The translations under genes were made by a program, and so were the position numbers. Shown one piece after another: positions 1-7,274 of a stretch of 37,219 nucleotides of DNA (the stretch's first letter is position 1; every line of letters starts with the position of its first letter). This DNA comes from Raineyella sp964402325 (GTDB lineage: Bacteria > Actinomycetota > Actinomycetes > Propionibacteriales > Propionibacteriaceae): assembly GCA_964402325.1 (NCBI GenBank), contig CAYOBI010000015.1, positions 1 to 37,219 of the forward strand, given 5' to 3'. The notes under the pieces were generated by a model. It was not told where the DNA came from. It did not search any database and saw only the letters and a program-made list of their open reading frames with translations.

Positions 1-279
1 CGGGGCGGGGGCCGCCGGGGCCTGGGCGGCACCGGCCTCGCCCGGCGCACCGATGACGGCCAGGACTGCGCCGACCTCGACGGTCTCGTCCTCGGCGACC
101 CGGATCTCGAGGACCGTGCCGCCCACCGGGGACGGAACCTCCGTGTCGACCTTGTCGGTGGAGATCTCGACCAGCGGCTCGTCGACGGCGACCGTGTCAC
201 CGACCTTCTTGAGCCAGGTGGAGACGGTGCCCTCGGTAACGCTTTCCCCCAGGGCCGGGAGAGTTACAGAAGTCGACAT
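1..279 (-). CDS. sucB: Dihydrolipoamide acyltransferase (E2 of 2-oxoglutarate dehydrogenase), N-terminal part
   Basis: The reading frame begins at ATG (277-279) and runs off the left edge, so only the first 93 residues are present. They form one lipoyl domain: it opens MSTSVTLPALGESVTEG and carries the lipoylation motif EISTDKVDTEV with K43 as the modified lysine. An Ala/Pro-rich linker follows (APGEAGAAQAPAAPAP region). This is typical of the E2 core of the 2-oxoglutarate dehydrogenase complex in the TCA cycle, or of the E2 shared with pyruvate dehydrogenase in actinobacteria (dlaT/sucB). AAGGAG lies about 11 nt upstream of the ATG and supports the start. The catalytic domain is outside the window, so substrate choice between succinyl and acetyl cannot be settled. 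The neighbouring pepA matches the pepB-dlaT neighbourhood of mycobacteria. Confidence 0.9.
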   Translation of the reverse strand, partial: MSTSVTLPALGESVTEGTVSTWLKKVGDTVAVDEPLVEISTDKVDTEVPSPVGGTVLEIRVAEDETVEVGAVLAVIGAPGEAGAAQAPAAPAP

Positions 280-433
280 GATCGCTTTGGACTCCTTCGG
301 AACGGTGACGACGCAGTCAAGTACGTCGTTACCCTACCCGTAGGCGCCGGTAGCGGTAGCGACGTTCCGACGACTCACCGGGGCTGTCCTGCGGCCCGGC
401 ACACCGAGGCTACGGGCCGCCGTCGCGGGCCGG

Positions 434-1942
<1,509 letters not shown>

Positions 1943-2004
1943 CGTGGTTCCTCTCACGTCGGCAGTCGTACGTGTCCTCCGGGGCTGTGGCCCGGGACGT
2001 ACGC

Positions 2005-2052
2005 CGGTGCCGGGTCCGCCGGGAACCTCGGGTTCCGGGATCACCGGCACCG
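2005..2052 (-). promoter_or_regulatory. Structured 5' leader of pepA
   Basis: CGGTGCCGG (2005-2013) pairs with CCGGCACCG (2044-2052) as a 9-bp outer stem, with an inner GGAACC-TCG-GGTTCC hairpin. It lies directly at the 5' end of the predicted pepA mRNA (start near 2053) and ends 63 nt before the GTG. Confidence 0.45.
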
Positions 2053-2059
2053 CTCTTCC

Positions 2060-2089
2060 ACGCTAGTCGGCCGCCCCGCCCCTCCTCAA
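2060..2089 (-). promoter_or_regulatory. Candidate promoter of pepA
   Basis: On the minus strand TTGAGG (2084-2089), an 18-bp spacer and TAGCGT (2060-2065). It implies a leader of about 110 nt. Confidence 0.5.
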
Positions 2090-2142
2090 ACGGGGGTCGG
2101 GCCCGACGGGGGCCGCGCCCGGGAACGGAGCGGCCGGACCGG

Positions 2143-2346
2143 TCAGGCGCTCAGCGCCATCGGCCCGTACACGACGGCGTCGTCGTCGAGCAGGCTGACC
2201 GCCTCGACACCGGCCTCGTCGAGGTCTGTCCAGTGCTCGGAGAACCACTCCTCGGCGGTGGCCTGGGTGTGGAAGGTGGCGGTGAGCCCGAGTCCGGCGG
2301 CGGTGGCGTCGTCGAGGGCGGGGTCGGTGGTCCAGCGGAAGGCCAT
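2143..2346 (-). CDS. Conserved small hypothetical protein, 67 aa
   Basis: A short acidic protein of 67 residues starting MAFRWTTDPALDDATAAG and ending VVYGPMALSA. It has no membrane segment, signal peptide or cysteine motif that I recognise. Its start is 7 bp after the stop of the DUF3043 gene, so the two are almost certainly co-transcribed. There is no strong Shine-Dalgarno (only a weak GAGA about 8 nt upstream), which fits translational coupling. Composition and third-position GC look coding. Function is unknown; I infer only that it travels with the membrane protein upstream. Confidence 0.7.
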   Translation of the reverse strand: MAFRWTTDPALDDATAAGLGLTATFHTQATAEEWFSEHWTDLDEAGVEAVSLLDDDAVVYGPMALSA

Positions 2347-2353
2347 GGTCGTC

Positions 2354-2923
2354 TCAGATCTTGTCGCCGCGGTTGACCCGGGGCGCGGGGATCCGCCAGC
2401 GGCGGATCTGCAGGCACCGGTTCATCCCGTACATGAACAGCCCCCTCTTGGGGTAGCCCGGGTGGCGCTCCTCCAGGAGCTTGGTGAACTGGCGCCACAT
2501 GATCGTGATGTCGATCAGGACCACCAGGACGATCAGGTAGAAGGCGATCATCACGTAGTTCGCCAGCACCGGGTTCTTGCCGACGATCAGGCTGGTGGCC
2601 AGGGTGACCAGCAGCAGGGGCATCACCACCTCGCCGAGCCGGAACCGCGAGTCGACGACGTCACGCATCAGCACCCGGCCGGGGTCGGAGTCGCGCTTGC
2701 GCATCTCCTCCTGCCGCACGTGACGATCACTGTCCGCGTCGCGCTGGCGGCGCTCCTTCTTCGTCAGGGTCGGGTTGACGCGGGCCCGCCGGGCCGCCTC
2801 CGCCTCCTTGCGGGTGGGGGTGGGGCCCTCCTTCTTCCGGTGCGCGGTAGGGGCCGCCGGTTCGGCCGGTGCCGCCGTCGCGTCCTTGCTGGCGGAGTCG
2901 TCCTTCTTGCTGAACAGTCCCAC
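2354..2923 (-). CDS. DUF3043 family membrane protein
   Basis: A 189-residue protein of the actinobacterial DUF3043 family. The first ~85 residues are charged and disordered, rich in Lys/Glu/Ala (VGLFSKKDDSASKD, then TPTRKEAEAARRARVNPT). Two hydrophobic helices follow (GEVVMPLLLVTLATSLIVG and NYVMIAFYLIVLVVLIDITI) and then a basic tail RRWRIPAPRVNRG. The RKEAEAARRAR segment is the usual hallmark of this family. Start: GTG at 2921-2923 with AGAAGGG about 5 nt upstream; 44 more codons are open upstream but are Arg-rich and non-coding in character. It is divergent from pspA, and both face an envelope-related context. Molecular role is unknown. Confidence 0.85.
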   Translation of the reverse strand: MGLFSKKDDSASKDATAAPAEPAAPTAHRKKEGPTPTRKEAEAARRARVNPTLTKKERRQRDADSDRHVRQEEMRKRDSDPGRVLMRDVVDSRFRLGEVVMPLLLVTLATSLIVGKNPVLANYVMIAFYLIVLVVLIDITIMWRQFTKLLEERHPGYPKRGLFMYGMNRCLQIRRWRIPAPRVNRGDKI

Positions 2924-3024
2924 GTCGGCCCTTCTCGTCCGTTGCCGCTTCCGGACGTACTGAGGTGTCGTACGTCCTGCCCGGGTCCAGCGCCGGCCGG
3001 GAGACGGCGCGTGGTCCGACCTCA

Positions 3025-3030
3025 AGACTA
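3025..3030 (-). promoter_or_regulatory. Candidate -10 box for the DUF3043 gene
   Basis: TAGTCT on the minus strand fits TANNNT and would give a leader of about 95 nt before the GTG at 2923. There is no clear -35 element. Confidence 0.35.
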
Positions 3031-3185
3031 GCCGTCCGCCTGCCCCCGACCGCACGCCGGACAGGCGGTCGTCCCGACCGGCGAGGTGCCGGGGCAGCCG
3101 CCGGCGCCGGGCCAGGCCCTCCGGGACCTCACCCCCCGGGCCCGGAACCCGGGGTCGGGGTCTCGTCTCCGGACACCCGACCCCC

Positions 3186-3191
3186 TAGGCT
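3186..3191 (+). promoter_or_regulatory. Candidate -10 box for pspA
   Basis: TAGGCT fits the actinobacterial sigma-A -10 pattern and would start transcription near 3199, giving a 45-nt leader before pspA. No convincing -35 is visible. A GGAAC at 3144-3148 and CGTC at 3164-3167 could be read as an ECF-type promoter with a short spacer, but this is weak. Confidence 0.4.
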
Positions 3192-3242
3192 GGACGGCGT
3201 ACGCACACCTCGAGTGCCCAACGGAAGGACCAGGGACCGTCT

Positions 3243-4142
3243 ATGAGTGGCATCTTCCAGAGAATCTCGACGATCTTCAACACCAAGGCCAACAAGGCTC
3301 TTGACCGGATGGAAGACCCGCGCGAGACCCTCGACTACTCCTACGAGCGCCAGCTCGAGCTGCTCCGCAAGGTCCGCCGGGGTGTTGCCGACGTCGCGAC
3401 CAGCCGCAAGCGGCTGGAGCTCCAGGCCAACCAGCTGACCCAGCAGGTCGACAAGCTCGACCAGCAGGCCCGCCGCGCGCTGGAGATCGGCCGCGAGGAC
3501 CTCGCCCGCGAGGCGCTGACCCGCAAGTCCGGCCTGACCTCCCAATTGGCCGACCTGCAGGCCCAGCACGCGCAGCTGCAGGAAGAAGAGGAGAAGCTCG
3601 TCCGGGCCTCCCAGCGCCTGCAGGCCAAGGTCGACGCCTTCCGGACGAAGAAGGAGACCATCAAGGCCACCTACTCCGCCGCCGAGGCGCAGACCCGGAT
3701 CAGTGAGGCGTTCTCCGGGATCGGCGAGGAGATGGGTGACGTCGGGCTGGCGATCCAGCGCGCCGAGGACAAGACCCTGCAGCTGCAGGCCCGGGCCGGT
3801 GCGGTGGACGAATTGCTCGCCTCCGGCGCCCTCGACGACATCACCGGCTCGCCCCAGGACGACCTCACCCGCGAACTCGACCAGTTGGCCTCGACCTCCC
3901 AGGTCGAGAACGAACTGGCCGCGATGAAGCAGCAGCTGGTCCTCGGTGGCGCGCCTGCGGCCCAGCCGGCCATCGGGCAGGGCAACGGTGCCGTCGGCCA
4001 GCCCCAGCAGCTGCCGCCGGGACAGGCCCAGCAGGTGACCCAGGCCCAGCAGGTCCCCACCCAGTTGCCGGTGCAGGGCCAGCCCTTCGGCCAGCCCACC
4101 CCCCAGACGCAGGTGTCGGCGCGGCAGGAGGAGCAGCAGTGA
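3243..4142 (+). CDS. pspA: Phage shock protein A / IM30 family membrane-stress protein
   Basis: A 299-residue PspA/IM30 protein. It opens with the amphipathic membrane-binding helix MSGIFQRISTIFNTKANKAL and the family motif DRMEDPRETLDYSYERQ. A long coiled coil follows to about residue 225 (heptads rich in Leu/Gln/Glu, such as QLADLQAQHAQLQEEEEKL). The C-terminal ~65 residues are a Gln/Pro/Gly-rich tail, longer than in the classical 220-residue PspA. The family forms ESCRT-III-like polymers on the inner face of the cytoplasmic membrane and protects it under stress. There is no pspF, pspB or pspC nearby; the partner is the overlapping pspAA, as in many actinobacteria. AGGGA lies about 7 nt before the ATG. 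Confidence 0.93.
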   Translation: MSGIFQRISTIFNTKANKALDRMEDPRETLDYSYERQLELLRKVRRGVADVATSRKRLELQANQLTQQVDKLDQQARRALEIGREDLAREALTRKSGLTSQLADLQAQHAQLQEEEEKLVRASQRLQAKVDAFRTKKETIKATYSAAEAQTRISEAFSGIGEEMGDVGLAIQRAEDKTLQLQARAGAVDELLASGALDDITGSPQDDLTRELDQLASTSQVENELAAMKQQLVLGGAPAAQPAIGQGNGAVGQPQQLPPGQAQQVTQAQQVPTQLPVQGQPFGQPTPQTQVSARQEEQQ

Positions 4143-4423
4143 TCGTCCGCATCCTGAACGAGGGCCAGTTCCGGCTCTCGGACGAGGCGCTCGCCTCGCT
4201 CAACGCCTTCGACGACGACGTCGAGCAGGCGGTGAACGCCGACGACCAGGCCGCCCTCGCCACCGTGCTGCGGGCCCTGCTGGACGACGTGCGCGCCCAC
4301 GGGGAACGGGTGCCCGACGACGAGCTCGCCGACTCCGACCTGATCCTGCCCGACGCGGAAGCCACCGTCGCGGACGTACGCGCCTGGCTCAGTGACAGTG
4401 AAGAAGGGCTGATCCCTGACTGA
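4139..4423 (+). CDS. pspAA: PspA-associated protein PspAA
   Basis: A 94-residue acidic protein (MIVRILNEGQFRLSDEALASL...), matching the PspAA family that sits directly after pspA in many bacteria. The start is GTG at 4139-4141, overlapping the pspA stop by 4 bp (GTGA), which indicates translational coupling. The pattern (I/V)RI-x-EGQ(F/Y)-x-(L/V), then a region rich in Asp/Glu, is the family signature. It has no membrane segment. The inferred role is to bind or modulate PspA at the membrane; the mechanism is not established from sequence. Its own stop overlaps the next open frame, so all three genes probably form one transcript. Confidence 0.8.
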   Translation: MIVRILNEGQFRLSDEALASLNAFDDDVEQAVNADDQAALATVLRALLDDVRAHGERVPDDELADSDLILPDAEATVADVRAWLSDSEEGLIPD

Positions 4424-5573
4424 TCCGACCGGCCGGCGCCGCCCGCTCCGGGTCGCCTTCGTCACCGATCGGATCGGCGCGCTGTCCTCCGCCGAGGCAG
4501 GGGCGGCACTGGCCACCGGCTGGCGCTCGCGCCGGCCCGGCGACGAACTCGCCGTCGTGCCGTTCGGCACCTCGGGGGCCGGCCTGACCGAGGCGTACGC
4601 CGATCTGGCCGGGGTGCCGCTCGGGCTGTTGCCACCTGGAGCCGGAACACAGCCCGGGGCCGCCTCGGGGGAGACCCTGACCCTCGAAGCGGCCACCCCG
4701 GAGACGGTGCTGGTGGGGGTCGAAGCCCCCACGGCGCAGCGCGGAGGGTTGGTCGACCCCAGCCGGGCCGCGGGTTCCCAGGCCTGGGGCCAGGCCATCA
4801 ACAGGGCTGTCGCCGGACGCGGGGCTGTCGGTACGCTCGTCGTCGACCTCGGCGGTTGCCCCGCCCGGGACGGCGGGGCAGGCCTGCTCGGCGCCCTCGG
4901 CGCCAGCGCGGACGTGCCACTGGACAGAGGGGTCGGCGGACTGGTCGGGATCACCACCCTCGATCTGGACCCCGCCCGTCGTGCCCTGGCCGGGGTCGGC
5001 CGGCTGATCGCCGTCGTGCCCGCCGACCAGGCGGACCGGGTGCTGCTCGGCATGCAGGGCGTCACTTCCCTCCATGGTGCGGCGCTCCGGGAGCAGGGCC
5101 TCCCGTGGGATCCCGCCGACCTGCTCGCCGCCGACGCGGCCCTGGGCCGGCTCGCCGGCCTGGCCGCCCCCGGTTTCACCGACGCCCCCGGACTGGGGGC
5201 CTGTGGCGGTGTCGCGTCCGCCCTGGCGGCGCTCGGTGCCACCGTGGTGTCCGGTTCCGCCTGGCTGGCGGGGGAGGCCGACCTGCGGGCGACACTCTCC
5301 GCCGCCGACGTGGTGGTCACCGGCAGCGGGGCCTACGACTTCGCCCACCGCGGTGGGGAGGCCGTCGGGACGGTCGCCGCGCTCGCCGCCGAGGTGATGC
5401 GGCCGGTGGTCGCCGTCGCCGGCTACGTCACCATCTCCGCGCGCGAGATGCGGGCCCATGGCCTCGAGGCGGCGTACGCCGTGCACGAGGGCGTACCGGG
5501 GCGGGCCGTCGACGTCGGCCGGGAGGACCTCGAGACGATGGGGGCCCGGGTGGCCCGTACCTGGGCCGGATGA
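4416..5573 (+). CDS. Divergent glycerate kinase-like (GlxK family) protein, probable CTG start
   Basis: The protein aligns along its length with glycerate-2-kinase (GlxK): N-terminal RVAFVTDRIGALSSAEAG, then DLGGCPARDGGAGLLGALGA (GlxK GIGGSATNDGGAGM region), then VVVTGSGAYDFAHRGGEAV (GlxK TGEGRIDxQSxxGK region). Key residues differ: the PxADGGEGT motif reads PFGTSGAG and GEGRID reads GSGAYD. Catalysis as a glycerate kinase is therefore doubtful. No ATG, GTG or TTG occurs in frame before 4557, yet homology begins about 33 codons earlier. CTG at 4416 has AAGAAGGG at 4401-4408 upstream, overlaps the pspAA stop and gives 385 residues. It lies next to erpA, as the glycerate kinase-like Rv2205c lies next to the HesB gene Rv2204c in M. 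tuberculosis. Family assignment is confident; the start and activity are inferred. Confidence 0.75.
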   Translation: MTDPTGRRRPLRVAFVTDRIGALSSAEAGAALATGWRSRRPGDELAVVPFGTSGAGLTEAYADLAGVPLGLLPPGAGTQPGAASGETLTLEAATPETVLVGVEAPTAQRGGLVDPSRAAGSQAWGQAINRAVAGRGAVGTLVVDLGGCPARDGGAGLLGALGASADVPLDRGVGGLVGITTLDLDPARRALAGVGRLIAVVPADQADRVLLGMQGVTSLHGAALREQGLPWDPADLLAADAALGRLAGLAAPGFTDAPGLGACGGVASALAALGATVVSGSAWLAGEADLRATLSAADVVVTGSGAYDFAHRGGEAVGTVAALAAEVMRPVVAVAGYVTISAREMRAHGLEAAYAVHEGVPGRAVDVGREDLETMGARVARTWAG

Positions 5574-5582
5574 CCCCTGGGC

Positions 5583-5606
5583 CCGGGCCGCGATCGACCG
5601 GCCCGG
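5583..5606 (+). terminator. Hairpin after the pspA operon
   Basis: CCGGGCCG (5583-5590) pairs with CGGCCCGG (5599-5606) around an 8-nt loop, 10 bp after the stop of the glycerate kinase-like gene. There is no strong T run, as is common in high-GC actinobacteria. Confidence 0.45.
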
Positions 5607-5627
5607 TTCACCGACCGGGGCGGGGGG

Positions 5628-5656
5628 TTGGAAGCGCAGGAAGGTCGGCCTAAACT
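5628..5656 (+). promoter_or_regulatory. Sigma-A-type promoter for erpA
   Basis: TTGGAA (5628-5633), a 17-bp spacer and TAAACT (5651-5656) form the best -35/-10 pair in the window. Transcription would start near 5663, leaving a leader of about 128 nt before erpA. Confidence 0.6.
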
Positions 5657-5790
5657 GATGGCGCGGTTGCCCGGTCAATCAGATCGACCGGCGCCCGCAA
5701 GCCGGACCGGATACCGCGTGCCGGACGACAGGAACCGGATGACAGCCAGACCCGCACCCTGACGGGTGGGATGGCCGGAGGAGAAGCGAT

Positions 5791-6141
5791 ATGACCGTGC
5801 AGAACGAGACCCTGGCCCAGGGCGTCATCCTGACCGACGGGGCCGCCGCCAAGGTGAAGTCCCTGCTGGAGAACGAGGGTCGCGACGACCTCGCCCTGCG
5901 CATCGCCGTACAGCCGGGTGGCTGCTCCGGCCTGCGCTACCAGCTGTTCTTCGACGAGCGTGAGCTCGAGGGTGACATCGTCAACCGGTACGAGGGCGTC
6001 AGCGTCGTGACCGACCGGATGAGCGCCCCCTACCTGTCCGGCGCGACCATCGATTTCATGGACACGATCGAGCAGCAGGGCTTCACCATCGACAACCCGA
6101 ACGCACAGAGCTCCTGCGCCTGCGGCGACAGCTTCCACTGA
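5791..6141 (+). CDS. erpA: A-type iron-sulfur cluster carrier (HesB/IscA/ErpA family)
   Basis: A 116-residue protein of the HesB/IscA family, which carries or inserts Fe-S clusters into client proteins. The three cluster-ligand cysteines are present: C45 in QPGGCSGLRY and C109/C111 in SSCACGDSFH. Length and the CxC-near-end spacing match ErpA-type carriers. GGAGGAG lies about 8 nt before the ATG. The gene has its own promoter and is followed by two hairpins, so it is probably monocistronic. Its position just before the oxidase genes and near the Rieske Fe-S gene qcrA makes respiratory Fe-S proteins likely clients, but this is inference from context. It matches Rv2204c of M. tuberculosis by position. 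Confidence 0.92.
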   Translation: MTVQNETLAQGVILTDGAAAKVKSLLENEGRDDLALRIAVQPGGCSGLRYQLFFDERELEGDIVNRYEGVSVVTDRMSAPYLSGATIDFMDTIEQQGFTIDNPNAQSSCACGDSFH

Positions 6142-6158
6142 TCCGAAGAGCCTTCCGC

Positions 6159-6181
6159 CACGTGCCGGATCCCGGCACGTG
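6159..6181. repeat. Perfect inverted repeat after erpA
   Basis: CACGTGCCGG (6159-6168) and CCGGCACGTG (6172-6181) are perfect complements around a 3-nt loop. It stands 5 bp before a second, stronger hairpin and may act with it in termination or as a 3' stabilising structure. Confidence 0.5.
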
Positions 6182-6186
6182 TGCCA

Positions 6187-6220
6187 CCCGGGGCCCCGTC
6201 CTTCTGGACGGGGCCCCGGG
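6187..6220 (+). terminator. Strong hairpin terminator after erpA
   Basis: CCCGGGGCCCCGTCC (6187-6201) pairs perfectly with 6206-6220 around the loop TTCT: a 15-bp GC stem. TCGTTC follows. It separates erpA from the ctaCDF operon. Confidence 0.75.
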
Positions 6221-6260
6221 TCGTTCAAGCCCGGGTGCGGCGGAATTCCCGGGATCGAAC

Positions 6261-6276
6261 AGTGACCCGCGTCACC
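6261..6276. promoter_or_regulatory. CRP/GlxR-type operator upstream of ctaC
   Basis: AGTGACCCGCGTCACC contains the perfect core GTGA-N6-TCAC of the CRP/GlxR consensus TGTGA-N6-TCACA. It lies 142 bp before the ctaC start. In Corynebacterium, GlxR (a cAMP-responsive CRP homologue) is known to bind upstream of the cytochrome oxidase and bc1 genes. Use of the site here is inferred. Confidence 0.5.
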
Positions 6277-6417
6277 TCGGGTCGGTACCGTGGTCACACG
6301 CCATTACGAGTGAGTATCGGCGCCACCCGCCGATGCCCAACTCGGTTAGTGTGGGAACGACCGAAAGTGGCAGCAGGGTTGCGCCCTGCCGCCTGTGTGT
6401 GATCGGAAGGGTGTGAC

Positions 6418-7272
6418 GTGGGTCTGAAGGGATGGCGGCGGCCACGAACGTGGGCTGGCCTCGGTGCCTCGGGGCTGGCAATGCTGCTGGCCGGCTGCGG
6501 CGATGTGCGGCAAGGGGCTGGTCAGGGCCGGTACTTGGGTCTGCCCGAGCCTGCGAGCGATCGTGCTCCGGCTATGGGTGAGATGTACGTGGGTTCCTGG
6601 ATCGCCGCCTTCATGGTCGGCGGGCTCGTGCTCGCGATCCTCATCTACAGCCTGATCCGGTTCCGGCGTCGTGATCCGCAGGAGGTGCCGCGCCAGGTCC
6701 GCTACAACCTGCCGCTGGAGTTCGTCTACACCCTCGTGCCGATCGTGATCGTCTGCACGCTCTTCTTCTACACGGTGAAGACGCAGAACCTGGTCCAGGC
6801 CAAGGCGGACTCGACCAAGGTCCACCAGATCGACGTGGTCGGCTTCAAGTGGTCCTGGGCCTTCAACTACATCGAGCAGAAGAACCCGGCCGTCGGGGCG
6901 AACGTCAACGCCATCGGCACCATCGAGTCGCCACCCACGCTGGTCCTGCCGGTCAACGAGCCGGTGCGGTTCAACCTCTACTCGCCCGACGTGATCCACT
7001 CCTTCTGGATCCCCGCCTTCTACTACAAGCTCGACGTGATCCCGGGTCGCTCGAACTCGTTCGACGTGACCCCGACCAAGGTCGGGACGTACGCCGGCAA
7101 GTGCGCCGAGCTCTGTGGCACCTACCACTCCGCCATGATCTTCAACGTCAACATCGTGCCGGTGGAGCAGTACAACGCCTACCTCAAGGGGCTGCAGGCC
7201 CAGGGTCGTACCGGCACGTTCTACGGCCCTCTGCAGGCCAACCCCCAGCTCCAGACCAAGGAGGGCAACTGA
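6418..7272 (+). CDS. ctaC: Cytochrome c oxidase subunit II (aa3 type)
   Basis: A 284-residue lipoprotein-type subunit II that accepts electrons through its CuA centre. The lipobox LLAGC places the lipid-modified cysteine at C27. Two membrane helices follow (about 56-82 and 100-120), then the extracytoplasmic cupredoxin domain. CuA ligands are H194 (VIHSFW) and C229, E231, C233, H237 and M240 in CAELCGTYHSAM. The protein has no fused cytochrome c domain, as expected for actinobacteria, where the dihaem QcrC delivers electrons within a bc1-aa3 supercomplex. GTG start at 6418 with GGAAGGG about 6 nt upstream. It leads the operon ctaC-ctaD-ctaF, with ctaD starting 2 bp after its stop. Confidence 0.97.
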   Translation: MGLKGWRRPRTWAGLGASGLAMLLAGCGDVRQGAGQGRYLGLPEPASDRAPAMGEMYVGSWIAAFMVGGLVLAILIYSLIRFRRRDPQEVPRQVRYNLPLEFVYTLVPIVIVCTLFFYTVKTQNLVQAKADSTKVHQIDVVGFKWSWAFNYIEQKNPAVGANVNAIGTIESPPTLVLPVNEPVRFNLYSPDVIHSFWIPAFYYKLDVIPGRSNSFDVTPTKVGTYAGKCAELCGTYHSAMIFNVNIVPVEQYNAYLKGLQAQGRTGTFYGPLQANPQLQTKEGN

Positions 7273-7274
7273 CG

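Noticed and set aside
3144..3167. ECF-sigma promoter GGAAC/CGTC before pspA
   Set aside because: The spacer is shorter than usual, and such motifs arise easily at this GC content. Kept only as a remark under the -10 candidate.
4557..5573. GTG at 4557 as the start of the glycerate kinase-like gene
   Set aside because: It cuts off the conserved N-terminal strand and helix (RVAFVTDRIGALSSAEAG) and has no Shine-Dalgarno.
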